A DNA stretch of 64,000 bases. Source: Paraburkholderia silvatlantica. Its GTDB lineage: Bacteria > Pseudomonadota > Gammaproteobacteria > Burkholderiales > Burkholderiaceae. The stretch lies in assembly GCF_003096715.1 (NCBI RefSeq), contig NZ_QEOL01000006.1, positions 124,001 through 188,000 on the forward strand, written 5' to 3'. The notes beneath the pieces were generated by a model that was given only the letters and a program-made list of their open reading frames with translations, did no database searches and was not told where the DNA came from. The position numbers and the translations under genes were made by a program. Below, piece by piece: positions 45,788 to 55,187 of this stretch; positions within the stretch are counted from its first letter, which is position 1, and each line of letters starts with the position of its first letter.

Positions 45788-47206
45788 ATGAACACCGAAC
45801 GCAGCAATGCGAACGTGATCCTGCACATCGGCGCCGGGTCGTTTCACCGGGCGCATCAGGCGTGGTACCTGCATCGCGTGAACCTCACGCGCAAGCCCGA
45901 CGAGGCCGCATGGTCGCTCACTGTCGGCAACATCCGCTCCGACATGAACGCCGTGATGGACGCGCTGGCCGCGCAGAACGGCGCCTACACGCTCGAAACG
46001 GTCACGCCGCAGGGCGAGCGCGCGTACGAGACGATCCGTTCGATCACGCGCGTGCTGCCGTGGTCCGCCGATCTCGCGAGCCTGATCGACGCCGGCGCCG
46101 ACTCGAACTGCAAGATCATCGCGTTCACGGTGACCGAAGGCGGCTACTACCTCGACGAGCACGACCGCCTCGACACCGCGAACCCCGACCTCGCCGCCGA
46201 CCTCAAGGGCGGCCGCACGACGATCTACGGCGCGCTCGCCGCGATCCTCGAAGCGCGCATGGCACAGAACCCCGGCGAAGGCAGGGCCGCCGTCACGCTG
46301 CAGACCTGCGACAACCTGCGCAGCAACGGCAAGCGTTTTCACGCGGGCATGCGCGAGTTCCTCGCGCTGCGCGGCGCAACGGATCTGCGCGACTGGTTCG
46401 ACGCGAACACGGCTTGCCCCGACTCCATGGTCGACCGCATCACGCCGCGCCCCACGCCCGACGTGCGCGAGCGCGTGAAGGCCGCAACCGGCGTGGACGA
46501 CGCCTGCCCGGTGATGGGCGAGGCGTTCATCCAGTGGGTGATCGAGGATCACTTCTGCGCGGGGCGGCCCGCCTGGGAGCGCGCAGGCGCCGAGATGGTC
46601 GAATCGGTGATGCCCTACGAGGAGGCGAAGATCCGCATCCTCAACGCCACGCACAGCTGCATTGCGTGGGCGGGCACGCTCGTGGGGCTCGACTTCATCC
46701 ACGAAGGCACCCACGATGCCGACATCCGCACCTTCGCGCGCGAATACGTGAGCGAAGATGTGATTGCCTGCCTCACGCCCAGCCCGCTCGATCTCGCGAA
46801 GTATCGCGACGTCGTGCTCGAACGCTTCAGCAATCCGTACATCCAGGACACGAACCAGCGCGTGGCCGCCGACGGTTACTCGAAGATCCCCGGCTTCATC
46901 GCGCCCACGCTCGCGCAACGCATTGCCGGGGGCGCGACGCCCGCCGCCACGGCCATGCTGCCCGCGCTCTTCCTGCGCTTTCTGGAACGCTGGCACAAGG
47001 GCACGCTGCCCTACCGCTACCAGGACGGCGTGATGGACGAAGCCGCGGTGCACCGCATGTTCGACAGCGGCGACCCCGTTTCGGCCTTTCTCGGCGACAA
47101 GCTGCTGTGGGGCGGCCTCGCCGGCAATCCGACCCTGGGCGGCGCGGTGCGCGGCGCGCTCACGCGCGTCGACCAGTGGCTCGCCTCGCGCGGCTGCAGC
47201 GTTTGA
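45788..47206 (+). CDS. dalD: D-arabinitol 4-dehydrogenase / mannitol dehydrogenase family
   Basis: A 472-residue NAD-dependent polyol dehydrogenase of the long-chain mannitol dehydrogenase family. HIGAGSFHRAHQAWYLH at the N-terminus is the nucleotide-binding part; the catalytic region around KIRILNATHSCIAWAG contains the conserved Lys and the NxxH motif. It resembles DalD, which oxidises D-arabinitol to D-xylulose, and the next gene is a xylulokinase, which supports that. Mannitol as a second substrate is likely. AAGGAG precedes ATG 45788. Confidence 0.88.
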   Translation: MNTERSNANVILHIGAGSFHRAHQAWYLHRVNLTRKPDEAAWSLTVGNIRSDMNAVMDALAAQNGAYTLETVTPQGERAYETIRSITRVLPWSADLASLIDAGADSNCKIIAFTVTEGGYYLDEHDRLDTANPDLAADLKGGRTTIYGALAAILEARMAQNPGEGRAAVTLQTCDNLRSNGKRFHAGMREFLALRGATDLRDWFDANTACPDSMVDRITPRPTPDVRERVKAATGVDDACPVMGEAFIQWVIEDHFCAGRPAWERAGAEMVESVMPYEEAKIRILNATHSCIAWAGTLVGLDFIHEGTHDADIRTFAREYVSEDVIACLTPSPLDLAKYRDVVLERFSNPYIQDTNQRVAADGYSKIPGFIAPTLAQRIAGGATPAATAMLPALFLRFLERWHKGTLPYRYQDGVMDEAAVHRMFDSGDPVSAFLGDKLLWGGLAGNPTLGGAVRGALTRVDQWLASRGCSV

Positions 47207-47328
47207 AGCCATCCCGCGGCGTCATCCATCACACCCGCGCCACGCGCGCCCTCCGGGTCGGCGCGCATGGCGCCGCGCCCGGCGCGCGGCTAAAGTAGCG
47301 CAACTCTCTTCACGACTTCAGCGCGCCT

Positions 47329-48810
47329 ATGTATCTCGGCATCGACCTCGGCACCTCCGAAGTGAAAGTCCTGCTGCTCGCGCCCGACGGCCGCGTGGTC
47401 GGCACTGCCGGCACGCCCTTCGCCGTCTCGCGCCCCCACCCGCGCTGGTCCGAGCAGAATCCGGCCGACTGGTGGGACGGCACGCGCCGCGCGCTCGCCG
47501 CGCTGCGCGAGGCGCATCCGCACGAATTCGCGCAGGTGCGCGGCATCGGCCTTTCGGGGCAGATGCATGGCGCCGTGCTGCTCGACGCGCACGACAACGT
47601 ATTGCGCCCCGCGATCCTCTGGAACGACATGCGCGCGGTGGACGAGTGCGCCGAGCTGACAGCACGCGCTCCGCAGCTGCATCGCATTGCGGGCAATCTC
47701 GCCATGCCGGGCTTCACCGCGCCCAAGCTGCTGTGGGTCGCGCGCCACGAGCCGCAGATCTTTCGCGCAACGGCCTGTGTGCTGCTGCCGAAGGACTATC
47801 TGCGCCTGCAACTCACCGGCGGCAAGGTCTCCGATCCGTCGGATGCCGCGGGCACGCTCTGGCTCGACGTGGCCAAACGCGACTGGTCCGACGCGCTGCT
47901 CGACGCCTGCAACATGACGCGCGCGCAAATGCCCGCGCTCGCCGAAGGCAGCGCGCCGTCCGGCACGCTCCTGCCCGCGCTCGCGCGCGAGTTCGGTCTG
48001 CGCGAGGACGTGGTCGTGGCAGCGGGCGGCGGCGACAACGCAACGAGCGCCATCGGCATCGGCGCCACCCAGCCCGGCGACGGCTTCGTCTCGCTCGGCA
48101 CCTCGGGCGTGCTGTGCGTGGTGGGCGACCGCTTCCGGCCCAATCCCGCTTCGGCCGTGCATGCGTTCTGCCACGCGATTCCCGACCGCTGGCACCAGAT
48201 GAGCGTCGTGCTTTCGGCGGCGAGCTGCCTGCGCTGGGTCTGCAAGCTCACGGGCACCAACGAGCCCACGCTGCTCGCCGAAGTCGAACAGCTCGAAGCG
48301 CAAACCGTCGCCGAAGCCCCGCTCTTCCTGCCGTATCTCTCGGGCGAGCGCACGCCGCACAACGACCCGTATGCGCAGGGCGTGTTCTTCGGCATGACGC
48401 ACGCGACCGATCGCGCGCTGCTCGGCTACGCCGTGCTCGAAGGCGTGACGCTCGCGCTCACCGACGGTCTCGACGCGCTCGCGGCGGCCGGCACCGAAGT
48501 CGGCGCGCTGTCGATGCTGGGCGGCGGCGCGCGCAGCGGCTACTGGGCGCAACTGGTTGCGGACGCATTCAACACGCCCACGCGCCAGCACGGCGGCGGC
48601 GAGACCGGTGCGGCGCTCGGCGCGGCGCGCCTCGGCTGGCTCGCGGCGGGCGGCAATGCGCGCGACGTGCTGACCAAGCCGCCCGTGGTGGCCGAATACG
48701 CGCCGAATGCCGCGCGCCACGCGGCGCTGCGCGAGCGGCTCACCGCCTACCGCGCGCTGTACCGCCACGTGCGCCCGCTCTTCGAACCCTCGCGCGAGCG
48801 CCTCGCGTAG
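47329..48810 (+). CDS. xylB: Xylulokinase
   Basis: A 493-residue FGGY-family kinase that phosphorylates D-xylulose to xylulose 5-phosphate. GIDLGTSEVK (4-13) is the ATP-binding phosphate-1 motif, GLSGQMHGAVLLD the XylB-type substrate motif, AAGGGDNATSAIGIG holds the catalytic Asp, and SMLGGGARSGYWAQLVAD is the FGGY signature. It follows the arabinitol dehydrogenase and feeds its product into the pentose phosphate pathway. Confidence 0.94.
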   Translation: MYLGIDLGTSEVKVLLLAPDGRVVGTAGTPFAVSRPHPRWSEQNPADWWDGTRRALAALREAHPHEFAQVRGIGLSGQMHGAVLLDAHDNVLRPAILWNDMRAVDECAELTARAPQLHRIAGNLAMPGFTAPKLLWVARHEPQIFRATACVLLPKDYLRLQLTGGKVSDPSDAAGTLWLDVAKRDWSDALLDACNMTRAQMPALAEGSAPSGTLLPALAREFGLREDVVVAAGGGDNATSAIGIGATQPGDGFVSLGTSGVLCVVGDRFRPNPASAVHAFCHAIPDRWHQMSVVLSAASCLRWVCKLTGTNEPTLLAEVEQLEAQTVAEAPLFLPYLSGERTPHNDPYAQGVFFGMTHATDRALLGYAVLEGVTLALTDGLDALAAAGTEVGALSMLGGGARSGYWAQLVADAFNTPTRQHGGGETGAALGAARLGWLAAGGNARDVLTKPPVVAEYAPNAARHAALRERLTAYRALYRHVRPLFEPSRERLA

Positions 48811-48869
48811 GTCGTGCGATAGCGTCCGTCAAGTCAACTTCGGCCTCGATTCCCGCTCCGACCCCCACC

Positions 48870-49859
48870 GTGCCCAAGTCCACCGAAAAACTCGATCTCG
48901 CGACCCGCGCAGCCTGGCTCTACTACGTGGCCGGCAACACCCAGAACGAAATCGCCGAGAAGCTGCAGGTGTCGCGCCCGGTCGCGCAGCGCCTCGTCGC
49001 GTTCGCGGTCGAGAAGAACCTCATTCGCGTGCGCGTCGATCATCGTCTCGCCGACTGCCTCGCGCTCGCCGACGCGCTTTCGAAGCGCTACGGCCTTTCG
49101 GTTTGCGAAGTGGTGCCCGTGGACAACGACACGCCCGAGGAAATCGACCGCAAGCTCGCGGTCGCGGGCGCGCAGGTGATGGAGCGCTACCTCACTGAAG
49201 AGCGGCCGATGGTGGTGGCCGTGAGCAGCGGGCGCACGCTCAAGGCCGCGGTCGATCAGATCGCGCAACTGGAGCGGCCCCAGCACCGGCTCGTTTCGAT
49301 GGTGGGCGCGATCGCCCAGGACGGCTCGTCGAACCGCTACGACGTCGCACTGCATATCTCCGAGAAGACGGGTGGCAAGCACTTTCTGCTGCCTGCACCG
49401 CTCATCGCGGATAGCGAGGCCGAGCGCGCGCAGTGGTGCAATCACCGGCTCTATCGCATCGTCGAATCGCTTTCGGGCGAGGCCGATGTCGCGTTCGTCG
49501 GCATCGGCAACATCGGCGAGCATTGCCCGCTGCATGAGGACGGCTTCATCACCTCCGACGAAGTGCGCGAACTGATGGGCCGGGGCGCCGTGGCCGAAAT
49601 GCTCGGCCTGCCGATCGACGCGGCCGGCAAGCGCGTCGATTCGACCACGGGCCGCCGCGTCACGAGCGTGTACCTCGATTCGCCGCCACGCCGCCCGACC
49701 ATCGGCTTCGCCGGCGGCGCGCGCAAGCGCGAAGCGGTGATCGCGGCGCTCAACGGCGGCTGGCTCTCCGGGCTCGTCACCGACGAGCTGTGCGCGCGCG
49801 CTGCGATCGAACGCCAAGACCTGCGCAAGGCGAAAAAAAGCCCGCACGAAGCGGGCTAA
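48870..49859 (+). CDS. SorC/DeoR-family sugar-responsive regulator of the polyol island
   Basis: A 329-residue regulator. The N-terminal HTH (about 24-46; TQNEIAEKLQVSRPVAQRLV) precedes a SorC sugar-binding domain (VAVSSGRTLKAAVDQ; ADVAFVGIGNIG; GFAGGARKREAVIAAL). It begins with GTG at 48870; the ribosome site is poor, so its translation may depend on the upstream gene. The last codons (AKKSPHEAG) are encoded by a hairpin that also acts as the minus-strand terminator. The paired GAGCA-TTGCTC palindromes at both ends of the island are its likely targets. Confidence 0.9.
   Translation: MPKSTEKLDLATRAAWLYYVAGNTQNEIAEKLQVSRPVAQRLVAFAVEKNLIRVRVDHRLADCLALADALSKRYGLSVCEVVPVDNDTPEEIDRKLAVAGAQVMERYLTEERPMVVAVSSGRTLKAAVDQIAQLERPQHRLVSMVGAIAQDGSSNRYDVALHISEKTGGKHFLLPAPLIADSEAERAQWCNHRLYRIVESLSGEADVAFVGIGNIGEHCPLHEDGFITSDEVRELMGRGAVAEMLGLPIDAAGKRVDSTTGRRVTSVYLDSPPRRPTIGFAGGARKREAVIAALNGGWLSGLVTDELCARAAIERQDLRKAKKSPHEAG
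49833..49857 (-). terminator. Terminator of the polyol ABC operon, inside the SorC coding end
   Basis: AGCCCGC-ACGAA-GCGGGCT (49839-49857) preceded by AAAAAAA on the + strand, which is the T-run on the minus strand. The hairpin includes the first base of the SorC stop codon. Confidence 0.85.
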
Positions 49860-49940
49860 CAAAGGCAACCTCAGGTACCTCGCCACACAAGACACCGCCT
49901 CACCCTCCTTCGAGGCGGTGCGTCCGGCAAGCCAGTGAAT

Positions 49941-51050
49941 TCACGCAGCGAGTTGCTGCGCGAAGCGACGCTCGAACGCCTGGCCGTTCGCGTCGAAGAG
50001 ATGGCAATGGTCGGGCGTCGAGCCCACCTTGAACGCCTCGCCGCGCTCGTGCTGCTCCAGCGGCGGAATGCGCGCGATCAGGCCATCGGGCGCAACCGCG
50101 CATTCGGCGTAAAGGTAAGCGGCGTCGCCGAGCGACTCGACCGTCATCGCCTTCGCGCTCACGCCTTCCGCGCCCGTCATGATGTGCAGATGCTCGGGGC
50201 GGATGCCCACCGTCACCTTGTCGCCCTCGCGAGCCTTGCCCGGCTCGACGGCCACCTTCTGCGTCTCGCCCGTCTCGTAGCGCACGACGACGCCGTCGCT
50301 GCCGGCCTGCTGCACCGTGCCGTCGAGGAAATTCATCTTCGGCGAGCCGATGAAGCCCGCCACGAAGCGATTGGCCGGCGCGTGATACAGGCGGTTCGGA
50401 CTGCCGACCTGTTCGACGTTCCCCGCCGAGAGTACGACGATCTTGTCGGCGAGCGTCATCGCTTCGACCTGATCGTGCGTCACGTAGATCATCGTCGTCT
50501 TGAGCTCGTCGTGCAGGCGCGCAAATTCGAGGCGCATCTTCACGCGCAGCGCGGCATCGAGGTTCGAGAGCGGTTCGTCGAACAGGAACACCTTCGGCTT
50601 GCGCGTGATCGCGCGCCCGATCGCCACGCGCTGGCGCTGGCCGCCCGAGAGCTGCTTGGGCTTGCGGTCGAGCAGATGGTCGATATGCAGGATCTTTGCG
50701 GCGTTCTTCACGGCCACGTCGATTTCGGGCTTCTTCGCGCCCGCGAGCTTCAGGCCGAACGCCATGTTGTCGTAGAGCGTCATGTGCGGATACAGCGCGT
50801 ATGACTGGAACACCATCGCAATGCCGCGCTTGGCCGGCGGCACGTCGTTCATGCGCGTGCCGTCGATCGTCAAGTCGCCGCCGCTGATGTCCTCCAGCCC
50901 CGCGATCATGCGCATGAGCGTGGTCTTGCCGCAGCCGCTCGGGCCCACGAACACGACGAATTCGCCGTCGCCGATGTCGAGGTTCACGTCGCGCAGCACT
51001 TCGTTGTCGTCGTAGCGCTTCAGTACGTCTCTAAGAATCACGCTTGCCAT
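49941..51050 (-). CDS. Polyol ABC importer, ATP-binding protein (UgpC/MalK/SmoK type)
   Basis: A 369-residue ATPase. Walker [10 protein letters not shown] is at 36-44, the Q loop in [12 protein letters not shown], the signature [14 protein letters not shown], Walker [14 protein letters not shown] and the switch His in VTHDQ. A C-terminal OB (TOBE) domain (about 240-369) is present, as in MalK. It is the last gene of the operon, 39 bp after the HAD gene. Confidence 0.95.
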   Translation of the reverse strand: MASVILRDVLKRYDDNEVLRDVNLDIGDGEFVVFVGPSGCGKTTLMRMIAGLEDISGGDLTIDGTRMNDVPPAKRGIAMVFQSYALYPHMTLYDNMAFGLKLAGAKKPEIDVAVKNAAKILHIDHLLDRKPKQLSGGQRQRVAIGRAITRKPKVFLFDEPLSNLDAALRVKMRLEFARLHDELKTTMIYVTHDQVEAMTLADKIVVLSAGNVEQVGSPNRLYHAPANRFVAGFIGSPKMNFLDGTVQQAGSDGVVVRYETGETQKVAVEPGKAREGDKVTVGIRPEHLHIMTGAEGVSAKAMTVESLGDAAYLYAECAVAPDGLIARIPPLEQHERGEAFKVGSTPDHCHLFDANGQAFERRFAQQLAA

Positions 51051-51089
51051 GATGTGTCTCCGTTTCTGTCTAAATCTGCCTAAGCCGGT

Positions 51090-51788
51090 TCAGTTCGAAC
51101 GCGTTTGCGCCTGGTTCATCCAGTGCGCCACCCGAGCGGGCAGCGTCGTCATGTCGTCGAAGATTTCAATTGCACCCGCTTCGCGCAACTCGTGCGCGTG
51201 CGCGTCGCCGCCCACGTGCGTGCCGCCCACGAAGCCGAGCACCGTCATGCCGGCCGCGCACGCCGCACTCACACCCGTCACGCTGTCCTCGACCACGAGG
51301 CACGCGGCGGGCGCGACGTCCATGCCCTGCGCCGCCGCGAGATACACGTCGGGCGCGGGCTTCGGCCGGGCGACGAGATCCGCGCAGTACACGCGCGCGC
51401 CAAAGAAGCGATCGAGTCCGTTGCGCGCCAGCACCTCGCGCACCACCTGCGTGTAGCTGTTGCTCGCGCAGGCCTTGGTGAGCGCCACCGCTTCCAGCGC
51501 CGCCACGACGCCCGGGAAAAGCGGCGCCTCACGCGCTTGCGCCTCCGCGGCCACGCGGATCGCATCGACGTCGGCGGCGGTGAGGCTGCGCCCGAGCGCT
51601 GCGCCTGCGCCGCCCAGCACGCGCTCGATACGCTGGCCGAGCAGCGGCATGACGACGGGCGCCGCGTCGACGCCGGGCCAGCGCGCTTCGAGTTCGCGCA
51701 CCAGCACGCGGGCCGCCACGGCTTCGCTGTCGATCAGCACGCCGTCGCAATCGCAGATCAGGGCTTGAATGGCCATCGCATTCGCCAT
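51090..51788 (-). CDS. HAD-family sugar-phosphatase-like hydrolase in the polyol operon
   Basis: A 232-residue HAD hydrolase with cap domain. Motif I is DCDGVLIDSE (Asp13 and Asp15), motif II lies in ACASNSYTQ, motif III is the Lys in ARPKPAPDVY, and motif IV is VVEDSVTGV. It resembles beta-phosphoglucomutase-like phosphatases. Its start overlaps the permease stop (TAATG). In this setting it may remove or rearrange an unwanted polyol or sugar phosphate; that is inference. Confidence 0.9.
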   Translation of the reverse strand: MANAMAIQALICDCDGVLIDSEAVAARVLVRELEARWPGVDAAPVVMPLLGQRIERVLGGAGAALGRSLTAADVDAIRVAAEAQAREAPLFPGVVAALEAVALTKACASNSYTQVVREVLARNGLDRFFGARVYCADLVARPKPAPDVYLAAAQGMDVAPAACLVVEDSVTGVSAACAAGMTVLGFVGGTHVGGDAHAHELREAGAIEIFDDMTTLPARVAHWMNQAQTRSN

Positions 51789-52657
51789 TACTTGACTGCC
51801 CCGAAGGTAAGGCCGCGCACCAGTTGCTTCTGCGAAAGCCAGCCGACGATCAGCACCGGCGCGACCGCGAGCAAGGATGCCGCGGAGAGCTTCGCCCAGA
51901 ACAGCCCCTCGGGACTCGAGTACGACGCGATGAACACCGTCAGCGGCGCGGCGTTCGAACTGGAGAGGTTGATGCTCCAGAACGCTTCGTTCCACGAAAG
52001 AATGATCAACAGCAGCGCGGTGGAAGCGAGCCCCGGCACGGCCATCGGCATGAGCAGATAGACGATTTCCTGCCAGGTGGCCGCGCCGTCCATGCGCCCG
52101 GCTTCGAGAATGTCCTTGGGAATCTCGTTGAAGTACGTGTACGCCATCCAGACGGCAATCGGCAGATTGATGAGCGTGTAGACAATCACCAGTCCGCTCA
52201 CGGTATCGAGCAGCCCCGAGTTCTTCCACAGCAGATAGATCGGCACGAGCACGCCCACCGAAGGCATCATCTTCGTGGAGAGCATCCACAGCAGAATTCC
52301 CTGCGTGCGCTTGTTCGGGAAGAACGCCATCGCGTAGGCTGCGGGCACGGCGAGAATGAGGCAGACGATCGTCACGCCGGCCGAGATCAGCACTGAATTC
52401 CACGCGAACGCGAAGTAGTTGCTGCGCGCGAACACCTCTCTGAAGCTCTCGAGTGTCGGCACGAAAAAGATCGTCGGGATATAGGCCTGCTGCTCGGTCT
52501 TGAACGCCGTAATCGCCATCCAGAAGATCGGGAAGAACAGCGCGATCGCGATCAGCCAGGCAAGGAGCCCCGGCAGCACGCGCCCGACGAACTGCAGCGG
52601 CGACGAATGGTTGACCGCGTCGGGCGATTGCGCGGGCGTAGCGGTAATCTGGCTCAT
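51788..52657 (-). CDS. Polyol ABC importer, permease (MalG/SmoG type)
   Basis: A 289-residue inner-membrane permease with six helices. The EAA loop EAGRMDGAATWQEIVYLLMP contacts the ATPase. The N-terminus MSQITATPAQSPDAVNHSS is cytoplasmic and polar. It overlaps the preceding permease by 4 bp (ATGA). Confidence 0.94.
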   Translation of the reverse strand: MSQITATPAQSPDAVNHSSPLQFVGRVLPGLLAWLIAIALFFPIFWMAITAFKTEQQAYIPTIFFVPTLESFREVFARSNYFAFAWNSVLISAGVTIVCLILAVPAAYAMAFFPNKRTQGILLWMLSTKMMPSVGVLVPIYLLWKNSGLLDTVSGLVIVYTLINLPIAVWMAYTYFNEIPKDILEAGRMDGAATWQEIVYLLMPMAVPGLASTALLLIILSWNEAFWSINLSSSNAAPLTVFIASYSSPEGLFWAKLSAASLLAVAPVLIVGWLSQKQLVRGLTFGAVK

Positions 52658-53598
52658 TTTTCGTACTCCCCTTTGAGGTTGCGCGCGAGCATGCGCACGA
52701 GGAAGAACGACACGATGTTCGCCAGCACGACGGCGAGAATGCCGCCAGCCGAAGCGATGCCCACGTCGAACTGCTGCAGGCCCATCGAGTAGATCAGGTA
52801 AGTGAGGTTGGTGGTCGCGTTGCCGGGACCGCCGCCCGTGGTCGTGTAGATCTCGGCGAAGATCGAGAGCAGGAAGATGGTTTCCATCATCACGACAACG
52901 GCAATCGCGCGCCGCAGGTGCGGCAGCGTGATATAGAAGAACAAGGCGATCGGGCCGGCGCCGTCGATCTTCGCGGCCTCCTTCTGCTCCTGGTCGAGCG
53001 ACTGGATCGCCGTGAAGAGAATCAGGAACGCGAACGGCAGCCACTGCCACGCCACGATCATGATGACCGCAGTAAGGGGATAAACGGCGAACCAGTCGAT
53101 CGGCGTCATGCCGATCGAGCGCATCGCGATGGCCACGAGGCCGTACACCGGATGCAGGATCATGTTCTTCCAGATCAGCGCGCTCACCGTGGGCATCACG
53201 AAGAACGGCGCAATCGCGAACAGGCGTGCCACGCCCTGACCGATGAACTTGCGGTCGAACAGCACCGCCATCAGCACGCCGCCGACCACGGTGATAACGA
53301 GCACCGCCACGATCAACTCGATGGTGTGCACGATCGACGGCACGAACGAGGGGTCGGTAGCGAGGAACCTGTAGTTGTCGAAGCCCGCAAACCCTTTGAG
53401 ATCGGGGTTGAGCAGGTTGTATCGCGTGAACGAATACCAGATCGTCATCGCGAGCGGGATCGTCATCCACAGCAGCAGCACCGCTACGGACGGCGTCACG
53501 AGCCAGCGTGAGGCCGAGCGGCGCGATTCGACCTGCTGCGGTTTCTGTGGCGTGCGCGCTCGATTGAATATAGGCATGGGGAGATGGAGATGACGCAT
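52654..53598 (-). CDS. Polyol ABC importer, permease (MalF/SmoF type)
   Basis: A 314-residue permease with six helices and the EAA loop EAAKIDGAGPIALFFYITLP. ATG 53598 (MRHLHLPMPIFN) follows AGAAGGGTGG; an in-frame ATG at 53577 and an upstream extension to 53685 are alternatives. A 158-bp gap separates it from the binding-protein gene. Confidence 0.92.
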   Translation of the reverse strand: MRHLHLPMPIFNRARTPQKPQQVESRRSASRWLVTPSVAVLLLWMTIPLAMTIWYSFTRYNLLNPDLKGFAGFDNYRFLATDPSFVPSIVHTIELIVAVLVITVVGGVLMAVLFDRKFIGQGVARLFAIAPFFVMPTVSALIWKNMILHPVYGLVAIAMRSIGMTPIDWFAVYPLTAVIMIVAWQWLPFAFLILFTAIQSLDQEQKEAAKIDGAGPIALFFYITLPHLRRAIAVVVMMETIFLLSIFAEIYTTTGGGPGNATTNLTYLIYSMGLQQFDVGIASAGGILAVVLANIVSFFLVRMLARNLKGEYEK

Positions 53599-53730
53599 GA
53601 GGACCACCCTTCTCGGTTGCGCGCCTGTGCGGGGGCACGGCGCGGCATCGGCTGTCGCGAGGGTGCGCGCCACGCCGGGTGGCACGGCGCGCGCTCGCGC
53701 TACGACATCGACTGCCTGAACGGCGCAGTC

Positions 53731-53756
53731 TGACTTCTCGCAGTGACTTCTCGCAG
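53731..53756 (-). repeat. 13-bp tandem duplication after the binding-protein stop
   Basis: TGACTTCTCGCAG occurs twice in a row (53731-53743, 53744-53756), directly abutting the stop codon of the binding-protein gene. No hairpin is evident. Confidence 0.85.
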
Positions 53757-55091
53757 TTACTTCTGATACCCGGCTTGCGCCACGGCGCGGTTGGCAGCGG
53801 CGTTACCGGCGGCAAGCGCCTGATCGACGCTCATCTGCCCCGCCACGGCGCCCGCAACGCTCTGGCCCACGACCGTACCGAACGACTGGAACTCAGGAAT
53901 CCCGACAAACTGGATACCCGTGTACGGCACCGGCTTCGCGGTCGGATGATTCGGATCGGCGGTCTGGATCGCCTTCAGCACGAAGTCGGAGAACGGCGCG
54001 GCCTTCTTGTACTCGGGATTCTGATAGGTCGAAATCCGCGTACCCGAGGGCACCGAGGCCCAGCCTTCGTCCTGCGCGACCATCTGGACGTACTCCTTCG
54101 ACGTGGCCCATTCGATGAACTTCTTCGCGGCGTCCTGCGACTTCGACGACTTCGGCACCGCGAGCGCCCACGACCACAGCCAGTGCGCGCCGTTGGGCGT
54201 GACCTCGGTCGGCGCGGCCGCGAAGCCGATCTTGTCGGCCACCTGCGACTGCTGCTTGTTATAGAGAATGCCCGCGGCCACCGTCGCGTCGATCCACATC
54301 GCGCACTTGCCCGAGGACATCAGCGTGAGGTTTTCGTTGAAGCCGTTCGAGCTGGCTCCCGGAGGGCCGTCCTTCTTCAGCATGTCGACGTAGAAGTTCA
54401 CCGCCTTCTTCCACTCGGGCGAGGTGAGCTGCGCCTGCCACTTCTCGTCGAACCAGCGGCCGCCGAAGGTGTTCGCGACCGTCGTCACGTACGCCATGTT
54501 CTCGCCCCAGCCGGCCTTGCCGCGCAGGCAGATGCCGTAGGTGCCGGCGGACTTGTCGGTGAGCTTGTCGGCGAAGTCCCTGATCTGGTCATAGGTCGGC
54601 TGCTCAGGCATCTTGAGGCCCTTCTTGTCGAACAGGTCCTTGCGGTAATACGTCATCGAGCTTTCGACGTAGAACGGCAGCGCATAGAGCGTGCCGTTGT
54701 ATGACAGGCCGTCGCGCGCAGTCTTCACCACGTCGTCGAGGTCGTAGCTTGCAGGCAGGTTCGTCATCGGCACGATCCAGCCGCGCTTGCCCCATTGCGG
54801 CGCCTCGTAGGTGCCGATCATCATCACGTCGAACTGGCCGCTGTTGGTCGTGATGTCGGTCGTCGCGCGCTGGCGCAGCACGTTTTCTTCGAGAATCACC
54901 CAGTTCAGCTTGATGCCCGGATTGGCCTTTTCGAAGGCCGGCGAGAGCTTCTTCAGCTCGATCATGTCCGGGTTGTTCAACATGGCGATCGTGACGGTCT
55001 GCGCGTGCGCGGCGCTCGCCGCGGCGACGAGCGCACCCGCACTCAGCGCTCGACTTATGCACTTTGCGGCGGTCTTCATTGCTGGCTTCAT
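53757..55091 (-). CDS. Polyol ABC importer, periplasmic binding protein (SmoE/MtlE type)
   Basis: A 444-residue exported solute-binding protein of the maltose/polyol cluster. The signal peptide ends AHA^QTVT (about residue 30). FEKANPGIKLNWVILEENVL and the GTYEAPQWGKRGWIVP stretch match sorbitol/mannitol-binding proteins. AAGGAG stands 9 nt before ATG 55091. It probably binds sorbitol, mannitol and/or arabinitol. Confidence 0.92.
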   Translation of the reverse strand: MKPAMKTAAKCISRALSAGALVAAASAAHAQTVTIAMLNNPDMIELKKLSPAFEKANPGIKLNWVILEENVLRQRATTDITTNSGQFDVMMIGTYEAPQWGKRGWIVPMTNLPASYDLDDVVKTARDGLSYNGTLYALPFYVESSMTYYRKDLFDKKGLKMPEQPTYDQIRDFADKLTDKSAGTYGICLRGKAGWGENMAYVTTVANTFGGRWFDEKWQAQLTSPEWKKAVNFYVDMLKKDGPPGASSNGFNENLTLMSSGKCAMWIDATVAAGILYNKQQSQVADKIGFAAAPTEVTPNGAHWLWSWALAVPKSSKSQDAAKKFIEWATSKEYVQMVAQDEGWASVPSGTRISTYQNPEYKKAAPFSDFVLKAIQTADPNHPTAKPVPYTGIQFVGIPEFQSFGTVVGQSVAGAVAGQMSVDQALAAGNAAANRAVAQAGYQK

Positions 55092-55187
55092 GACGTTGTC
55101 TCCTTGTTCGTTGCGTTATGTCTTGCTGCAGCCGTGCTGCTGTCGTGATGCGTTGCGCAAGGGTTGCGGCGAGGGTTGCGGGAAAAA

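Noticed and set aside
45437..47212. A 591-codon minus-strand frame opposite the arabinitol dehydrogenase
   Set aside because: Same shadow composition; the + strand gene has a clear ribosome site and family motifs.
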